Positions 57,602-64,000 of a stretch of DNA of 64,000 bases are shown here, piece after piece. Source of the stretch: DASRDU01 sp046331565 (lineage in GTDB: Bacteria; Acidobacteriota; Blastocatellia; RBC074); the NCBI GenBank assembly GCA_046331565.1, contig JAXLQP010000002.1, positions 1,612,001-1,676,000 of the forward strand, read 5' to 3'. Within the stretch, counting starts at the first letter, position 1. Each line of letters opens with the position of its first letter. Below the pieces are notes generated by a model, which did no database searches, was not told where the DNA came from, and saw only the letters and a list, made by a program, of their open reading frames with translations. A program made the position numbers and the translations under genes.

Positions 57602-59056
57602 CTATTGGCTTATGACGGCCTGGCTGCGCTGTGATCTGATTGTCCTGAGTGATTGGCCGAACTGGCAATGACTGTTGTCTTCGCTGATGTAAGCATCGGC
57701 GTGCAGCACGCGGTCGAGGGCAAAGAGGCTGAACAACTCGTAGCCGCGCACGACTTCAGCCAGCGGCTGGCGGGTGGACATGGCAAAGCCTTCGCTTTCG
57801 CCGCGCCCCAGATTGCCGTGCGTGGCGCGCAGCGTGGCGACGGTGTCGAAAAACTGATTGCCGATGTACCAGCCGTCTTCGCAACTGACGATCACATCGG
57901 CCAGCGTGTGCACGTGCGCGCTGAGGCTGTCAAAGATGCGATGCAGCGGATCAACGTATTTGTGCTGACTGGTGGCGCGCAGCCAGGCTGATTCAGCGGC
58001 AAATCCGGCGGCGTCAATTTCACCTGCGGCGCGCAGGTTCTGAATAATCGGATTCAGTTCCAGCGGATCGCCGCTGATGGCTTCGTATCTGAATCGGTGC
58101 GGCTCGCTGGTCAGGCGCGCCGTGCCGCGACGGCTGACAACAATAATGCAGCGCGAATCAGCATCGCCGTCATTCGGCGCGACGTAAGCAGCGAAATCAA
58201 TGCCCGGCACGCGGGCGCTGATTTCAGCGACGGCGGCTTTGTTTTCGGCGGCGGTGAACAACGCGCCTGACCCGATCAAACCGTATTTCGGCAGCACGAT
58301 GCCGTGCGGCTGCGTCAGGCTTTTCTCAAACGTAAAGCCTGCTGCTCTAAGCGGCGTGTTGAGATCAACCTTGCGATAGCTCGTAAAGTCGTTGCCGTGA
58401 TCCGAAAACATTTCGACTTCGAGCTGCCCGCCTGATTCGGCAGTCAGTTCCTCGATAGCGCGATCAAGCGACCGCAGAAAGTTTTTCTGCGCTTCCCTGC
58501 CACCGAGGTGCGCCAGTCCGTCGGTTTCGCCAATGTAGCCGATGAATTCAGACGCAGTGGAATGACGAAACGCACGCTTCAGCGCAAACAGATCAAGCTG
58601 CGCCACGATCATCGCGCCAACCGGCGCGGCCACGTAACCGAGCGCGCCCTTGATGGCCGGAGCGTGATAATCAAACTCTTCGCGCCACGTTCCGCGAATA
58701 AAGCTGCCGCCGCTCAGACGGCCCTGAATGCCTCCGGTCAGGCGGTTGTGTTCGCGGTCATAAAAATGATCTTCGTAACCGGGCGAGGCATTCGCGTGCA
58801 GAATTTCAACCATCGCCGGATTCGTGATCGAAGGGAAAGTCGAAACCTGACGGGCCGGAGCGTGAAAGCGTCTGAAGCGGCCTTCAGCGCGCAGCTCGGC
58901 CATCACCTGGTAAGGCACGCCGTCGAGCGCAATCACCAGCCGCTGCGGCGTGTGCGCAGCCTGATCCTTCAGCCACAACGATTGAAACGGCGGCGTCAGA
59001 CAACAGGCCACAAGATAAAGCGGCAGTAAAGCGCGCCGCCAGTTCAGAGATTTCAT
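57602..59056 (-). CDS. Alkaline-phosphatase-superfamily phosphodiesterase
   Basis: About 484 residues from the ATG at 59056, one base after the stop of the upstream gene. An N-terminal hydrophobic segment (LLPLYLVACCLTPPFQSLWL) gives a signal or anchor. Metal and nucleophile motifs of the NPP branch are LVIALDGVPYQVM (first Asp), STFPSITNPAMVEI (Thr/Ser nucleophile, not the sulfatase C-x-P-x-R), IGETDGLAHLGG and MFSDHGNDF. It hydrolyses phosphoesters outside the cytoplasm; substrate unknown. Last gene of an operon with three small exported proteins. Confidence 0.78.
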   Translation of the reverse strand: MKSLNWRRALLPLYLVACCLTPPFQSLWLKDQAAHTPQRLVIALDGVPYQVMAELRAEGRFRRFHAPARQVSTFPSITNPAMVEILHANASPGYEDHFYDREHNRLTGGIQGRLSGGSFIRGTWREEFDYHAPAIKGALGYVAAPVGAMIVAQLDLFALKRAFRHSTASEFIGYIGETDGLAHLGGREAQKNFLRSLDRAIEELTAESGGQLEVEMFSDHGNDFTSYRKVDLNTPLRAAGFTFEKSLTQPHGIVLPKYGLIGSGALFTAAENKAAVAEISARVPGIDFAAYVAPNDGDADSRCIIVVSRRGTARLTSEPHRFRYEAISGDPLELNPIIQNLRAAGEIDAAGFAAESAWLRATSQHKYVDPLHRIFDSLSAHVHTLADVIVSCEDGWYIGNQFFDTVATLRATHGNLGRGESEGFAMSTRQPLAEVVRGYELFSLFALDRVLHADAYISEDNSHCQFGQSLRTIRSQRSQAVISQ

Positions 59057-59057
59057 T

Positions 59058-59489
59058 TTACTTTGCACTGATGACAAGCGGGCCGTTGCGGCGTGAATTC
59101 TGATTCGACGCAATGGCCGCAATCACAATCAGGGGCACGGCAATCAGCGCCATTCGCACGACGAACGGCGAAACGTGAAATTCACGCGGAGCCTTTACTT
59201 CAGCGACCTGCGCGTAATCCACGCGCGTATCCTTCACCGTGCCCGCCTGCCTGATGACAAAATCCTGTTCACCCGATTCCTTAATATATCCCTTCAGCCC
59301 TGAGCCATCGCGCAATTTAATAACGACGCGGGCCTGCGGGCCTTCACCGATTTTAGCAACGGCGGCTTTGATCTTTTCGATCTGTTCAGGCGACGGCTGC
59401 TGAGCGGATGAACAAACCGCAGCCGGAACTCTGACGGTCGCGCCGCACAACACAAATACGAGCATCAGACACAGGAATTTTCTGCGCAT
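59058..59489 (-). CDS. Exported small-barrel/TM protein, paralogue 1
   Basis: About 143 residues from the ATG at 59489, GGGAGGTGG upstream. Signal peptide RRKFLCLMLVFVLCGATVRVPAA, a short helix (IEKIKAAVAKIG), then an Sm-like beta-barrel pattern ARVVIKLRDGSGLKGYIKESGEQDFVIR and DTRVDYAQVAEVK, and a C-terminal membrane helix (VVRMALIAVPLIVIAAIAS). Function unknown; two paralogues precede it. Confidence 0.65.
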   Translation of the reverse strand: MRRKFLCLMLVFVLCGATVRVPAAVCSSAQQPSPEQIEKIKAAVAKIGEGPQARVVIKLRDGSGLKGYIKESGEQDFVIRQAGTVKDTRVDYAQVAEVKAPREFHVSPFVVRMALIAVPLIVIAAIASNQNSRRNGPLVISAK

Positions 59490-59502
59490 AGCCACCTCCC
59501 GG

Positions 59503-59898
59503 TTAATCGAGACTGGAAACAATCGCCCACAGCACCAGCAGCGTGACGCCCGCGCCAATGGCTGCGCCGATGGCAATTTTGGCTCCGGTCGAAAGGTTGT
59601 TGCCCCTGACGCTTTGCACGTCGGGATAAGCAACCTGTGTGGCGCGTCCGTTTTTCAGATCAGTCACCGTGAAATTTTCATCGGTGATTTCACTGATGAA
59701 GCCATTCAGTTTTGTTTTATCGCGCAGTTTGATTTGCACACGGGCCTGCTGTCCCGTGCCAAGCCCGGCAATGCCGCTTTTGACTTTTGCCGACAGCGCC
59801 GCAGCCTTTTCTTCCTTCGACGCGGCCTGTGCTGTTTGCAGGCTGAAAGCGGTGATGAGAACTGCACTGAGTAACAGGCAGATATTTTTTCTGAACAT
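59503..59898 (-). CDS. Exported small-barrel/TM protein, paralogue 2
   Basis: 131 residues with the same plan: signal peptide ending in QTAQA, helix AALSAKVKSGIAGLG, barrel ARVQIKLRDKTKLNGFISEITDENFTV then QVAYPDVQSVRG, and membrane helix AIGAAIGAGVTLLVLWAIVSS. Gaps of 13 and 21 bp to the neighbours show one operon. Confidence 0.65.
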   Translation of the reverse strand: MFRKNICLLLSAVLITAFSLQTAQAASKEEKAAALSAKVKSGIAGLGTGQQARVQIKLRDKTKLNGFISEITDENFTVTDLKNGRATQVAYPDVQSVRGNNLSTGAKIAIGAAIGAGVTLLVLWAIVSSLD

Positions 59899-59919
59899 AG
59901 GGGTGTCCTTTCAGGTTGA

Positions 59920-60303
59920 TCAGTTATTGGTAATGGCCACCAGCAGGAATATCGCTACCACGCCAATGGCGGCCAGCGAGCCGATTGCGACTCCGGCGGC
60001 GATGTCACCGGCACTGCCTTTTTCAGAGATGCCTTTGATTTCGCTGTAGCGCACTTCGCGTGAAGTCACTTTGCCTTTCTCCACAAACTGCACGGCAAAG
60101 TGTTCGTCGCTGATTTCGGCAATCCGGCCTTTGACCTTTTCGCCGGATTTGAGTTTGACGGTGACGTTGCGGTTAGTGCCCCACTCGACGACTCGTTTTT
60201 TCAATGCTTCTTCCTTTGCGGCATCCGCAGTCGCGGTCTGCGCCAGCGCCGGAGCCGTCGCCAGCAGCAGGCACAGGGCGAATGAAGTGAGATGTCTCAA
60301 CAT
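59920..60303 (-). CDS. Exported small-barrel/TM protein, paralogue 3
   Basis: About 127 residues from the ATG at 60303 with AAAGGA upstream. Signal peptide ending in PALA, then KKRVVEWGTNRNVTVKLKSGEKVKGRIAEISDEHFAVQFVEKG, YSEIKGIS and a final membrane helix (IAAGVAIGSLAAIGVVAIFLLVAI). First gene of the four-gene operon. Confidence 0.65.
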   Translation of the reverse strand: MLRHLTSFALCLLLATAPALAQTATADAAKEEALKKRVVEWGTNRNVTVKLKSGEKVKGRIAEISDEHFAVQFVEKGKVTSREVRYSEIKGISEKGSAGDIAAGVAIGSLAAIGVVAIFLLVAITNN

Positions 60304-60569
60304 AAGTTCCTTTCGATTCAGGGTGAATGACAAAGCGACCGCGCCACGTCAGGCCGAAACCGCAAGCCATACGTGAACCGGCTCAGTTCTGAAGCAGCGC
60401 GGCCCGATCAGAATTTCTGAGCGATGACACTTTTAAGATGAGCAACAGCGATGCCAGAAAAATCAGTGAAGAAAAATGCTGTCAGCAGCGGTTCTGGCGG
60501 GCGTGTCAGAGAAAACAGGCAGGCAGTGTCGCCGGAAAATTGCGTCAGGTGTCAGATGAATCCTGCACC

Positions 60570-61331
60570 TCAGTCGCTGTAAATCAGAAACATCACAATC
60601 TTCATCCGGCCTTCAACGTTCGCCATCGTAATGCAGAATGGCAGCGGGTCGGCGTGGAGCATCCTGGTTCCCTGCGGAAAACCCAGGCATTGATCGTCAC
60701 AATTCTCCGCGCTGAGCTTTGCATCAGCAGACAGCCGCCTGATTTTTGAAAGGGCCTTCGTGAATTCGTCCTCGCGTTCAGTCTTCAGCCGCAGCAGATC
60801 ATCACGCGTGGCAATGAAGACTTTTTCCAGCGAATCTGTCAGAGCGCGCAGTTGCGCCACATCTTCAATCTGCGGTTCGTCCTCACCATCACCGAGCAGG
60901 GCCGACAAACGCTGATCTTCTCTGGTGATTCGCAGCGCGGCTGGCGGCAGACAGATTGCACAATCATCGTCTTCCGGCAGTGTGGTTTTATAAAGACCGG
61001 CCACAAAAGCCAGTCGCATTATCATCAGGTAGTATCGTTCGTACTCGACAGGATTGCTGAGCGCGAGTTCGCGGCTGCCCGACAGCAGCAGAATGCCCGG
61101 CGAATCCTCGCTTTTCAGGCGCTCGATCAGCCAGTTCTCCGCGCACAGATTGTTGATCGCTTCGGCCACGTCCAGTGTTTCTTCCAGTCGGCTGGCGAAA
61201 GTGGCCAGGATGCGCTGCGCCTCAGCGCGCTCACGAATTGTCAGTTGCTTCGCTGCTTCCTGCTGCCGCGTGCCCGCTGTAACCGTGAGCAGCGGCATGA
61301 AGGCGAGAATGAGGGCGAGAATTGTTTTCAT
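60570..61331 (-). CDS. Exported helical hypothetical protein
   Basis: About 253 residues from the ATG at 61331, with GGAGGAAG upstream. Signal peptide KTILALILAFMPLLTVTAG, then mainly helical sequence with paired cysteines (DDCAICLPP and CDDQCLGFP). No family recognised. It lies between the small-barrel operon and the NtrC-type regulator, all on the minus strand. Confidence 0.6.
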   Translation of the reverse strand: MKTILALILAFMPLLTVTAGTRQQEAAKQLTIRERAEAQRILATFASRLEETLDVAEAINNLCAENWLIERLKSEDSPGILLLSGSRELALSNPVEYERYYLMIMRLAFVAGLYKTTLPEDDDCAICLPPAALRITREDQRLSALLGDGEDEPQIEDVAQLRALTDSLEKVFIATRDDLLRLKTEREDEFTKALSKIRRLSADAKLSAENCDDQCLGFPQGTRMLHADPLPFCITMANVEGRMKIVMFLIYSD

Positions 61332-61478
61332 GGCTTCCTCCTGCTGAATGGTGACTGCAACGGCAGCCCCGGCGCAGAAGTGTGCAAGCCGGATGCCGGG
61401 CCGCATCCGCCCTGTCAACAGGCGTCGGCACATCAACGCAGGAGTGGAAGTGAAAGGTAAAACTGACAGTACACCTGG

Positions 61479-62927
<1,449 letters not shown>

Positions 62928-62972
62928 TTTGACTGCTCATTTACGTGGCAACTTCCATTTCAGGATGTTTTC

Positions 62973-64000
62973 TCAATCAACTGTTGTGCCAGGAGCAGCA
63001 ACGATCCTTTCAAGCCGCGCCTCACGATCACGCTCAACGGCAGGTTCGGTTCTGACCATCATCAGTTGATGAAGTAAGAGAACAAAGCTTGTACCGCGTT
63101 CGCCATCAACCGGACTGATGAGTGCGATGCTGCCGTCGAGGTCACGGATGCGGCGGGCAACGATGGCGAGGCCCAGGCCCGTGCCGCGCTGCTTTGTGGT
63201 GAAAAACGGCTCGAAGACTTTTTCCTGCATTGTGCGCGGAATGCCTGCTCCATCGTCAGTGACGCTCACGCGCAGGCGGTGATCCGGTTCAGTGCGGCTT
63301 TCGATTTTCACCTGACTGCTGGCGGCCTGCACGGCGTTGAGCAGCAGGTTGCTGATGACTTCCCTGAGTGCGGCGGCGGTTGCGCCGTCAAGCGACGGGT
63401 CGGCGGCCAGGTGCGATGAAACGCTGACTCCGCGCTCTTCGATTTCGGGACGGGCGAGCGCGATGACGCCGTTGATGACTTTGCTCAGACGGGCAGGCGA
63501 AGCGGCGACGACGGCAGGACGCGAAAAGCTGAGGAGTTGTGTGACGCTGCGGTTCAGACGATCAATTTCGCCGTTGATGAGATCAAGGTCGCGGGCGTAT
63601 TCGCGGCTGACCTCTTCATCTTCGCGCATCACCTGCGTGATTGATTTGATGGCCGAAAGCGGATTTTTGATTTCGTGAGCGACGGTTGCGGCCATCTGAC
63701 CGAGCGAGGCCAGGCGTTCGCGTTCAGCCAGGGCGCGTTCAAGTCTGACTTTGTCCTCAAGCAACTGACAGCTTTCAAGCGCAGCGGCGATGTGGCCTGA
63801 AAGCACCGTCAGCACTTCGCGTTTGTCGGCGGTCAGATGCTGCGCCGGGCCGCTCACGGCAAGCAGTCCGACAACACGGCCTTCGCGCCTGAGCACGTCG
63901 CAGTAAACTGCCCTGAGACTGGCAAGCAGCGATTCATCTTCAACCTGCGACCACTGATAATTTTCAGCGAGCGTGCAGATTTCAGCCGCTGCGCCACGGG
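62973..64000 (-). CDS. Sensor histidine kinase, N-terminus outside window
   Basis: The frame is open to the right edge, with ~342 residues visible. It begins with a probable GAF-like segment (LRAVYCDVLRREGRVVGLLAVSG), then the DHp H-box MAATVAHEIKNPLSAIKSI and the ATPase domain (VISNLLLNAVQAA, VTDDGAGIP, FEPFFTTKQRGTGLGLAIVARRI). A GTG at 63896 is in frame but too late to be the true start. It is the expected partner of the NtrC-type regulator. Confidence 0.9.
   Translation of the reverse strand, partial: RGAAAEICTLAENYQWSQVEDESLLASLRAVYCDVLRREGRVVGLLAVSGPAQHLTADKREVLTVLSGHIAAALESCQLLEDKVRLERALAERERLASLGQMAATVAHEIKNPLSAIKSITQVMREDEEVSREYARDLDLINGEIDRLNRSVTQLLSFSRPAVVAASPARLSKVINGVIALARPEIEERGVSVSSHLAADPSLDGATAAALREVISNLLLNAVQAASSQVKIESRTEPDHRLRVSVTDDGAGIPRTMQEKVFEPFFTTKQRGTGLGLAIVARRIRDLDGSIALISPVDGERGTSFVLLLHQLMMVRTEPAVERDREARLERIVAAPGTTVD

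Noticed and set aside
57602..59056. Sulfatase that could be a substrate for the lipoprotein FGE
   Set aside because: The nucleophile region is STFPSITN, an NPP-type Thr/Ser site, without the C-x-P-x-R motif needed for formylglycine.

Overview
The window looks like a chromosomal segment of an Acidobacteriota member, most likely of the Blastocatellia type. This is inferred from gene content, not from a marker gene: an Oar-like TonB receptor tail, futalosine-route menaquinone genes, hopanoid-side-chain genes, a pilin-tail secreted protein, a DUF11/SdrD-type surface protein and many long intergenic palindromes. No rRNA, tRNA, CRISPR array, integrase or transposase was recognised. Coding density is high, GC content is high by eye, and gene order is mosaic on both strands.

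Layout. 1-4008 (+): receptor tail, GMC oxidoreductase, secreted pilin-tail protein, PilZ protein. 4132-9639 (-): lipoprotein formylglycine-generating enzyme, then menaquinone genes (MqnD, MqnE, redoxin, UbiA-type prenyltransferase, UbiX). 9830-14906: LarB, a CHAD protein split into two ORFs, an AT-rich gap of about 0.75 kb, DprA and two VTT/DedA membrane proteins. 14915-18672 (-): isoprenoid/hopanoid group (IDI-2, HpnG, YjbQ, HpnA). 18860-25950: two glycosyltransferases, a TatT-like TPR protein, alcohol dehydrogenase, hydrolase and an M50 protease with CBS domains. 26120-29615 (+): the c-di-AMP operon cdaA-cdaR-glmM plus a small conserved gene.

29783-38572 (-) is an accessory-looking island: eight VOC/glyoxalase-fold proteins, two DinB-like proteins, DUF3224, TIGR03067, BtrH/DUF4872 and DUF4287/DUF5655 proteins and a putative HTH protein, cut into blocks by palindromes. 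At its head (38588-41262) sits the most interesting locus. A SWIM zinc-finger/Rad52-DdrA-like protein is divergent from an XRE regulator followed by an ImmA/IrrE-family protein, with inverted 15-bp repeats in the shared promoter. This matches the parts list of the Deinococcus DdrO-IrrE-DdrA damage response, with a variant active site in the protease homologue.

41254-64000: tyrosine/phenylalanine catabolism (FahA), RibA with a good sigma70-type promoter, a polytopic glycosyltransferase-like protein, a 1644-residue surface protein with exact 408-bp tandem repeats, cysteine synthase, PriA carrying an in-frame heptamer-repeat insertion, an amidohydrolase, a phosphodiesterase behind three paralogous exported small-barrel/TM proteins, and an NtrC-type two-component pair whose kinase runs off the right edge.

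Perfect or near-perfect inverted repeats of 24-33 bp arms recur between genes in at least two sequence families. They are the main non-coding structure here.
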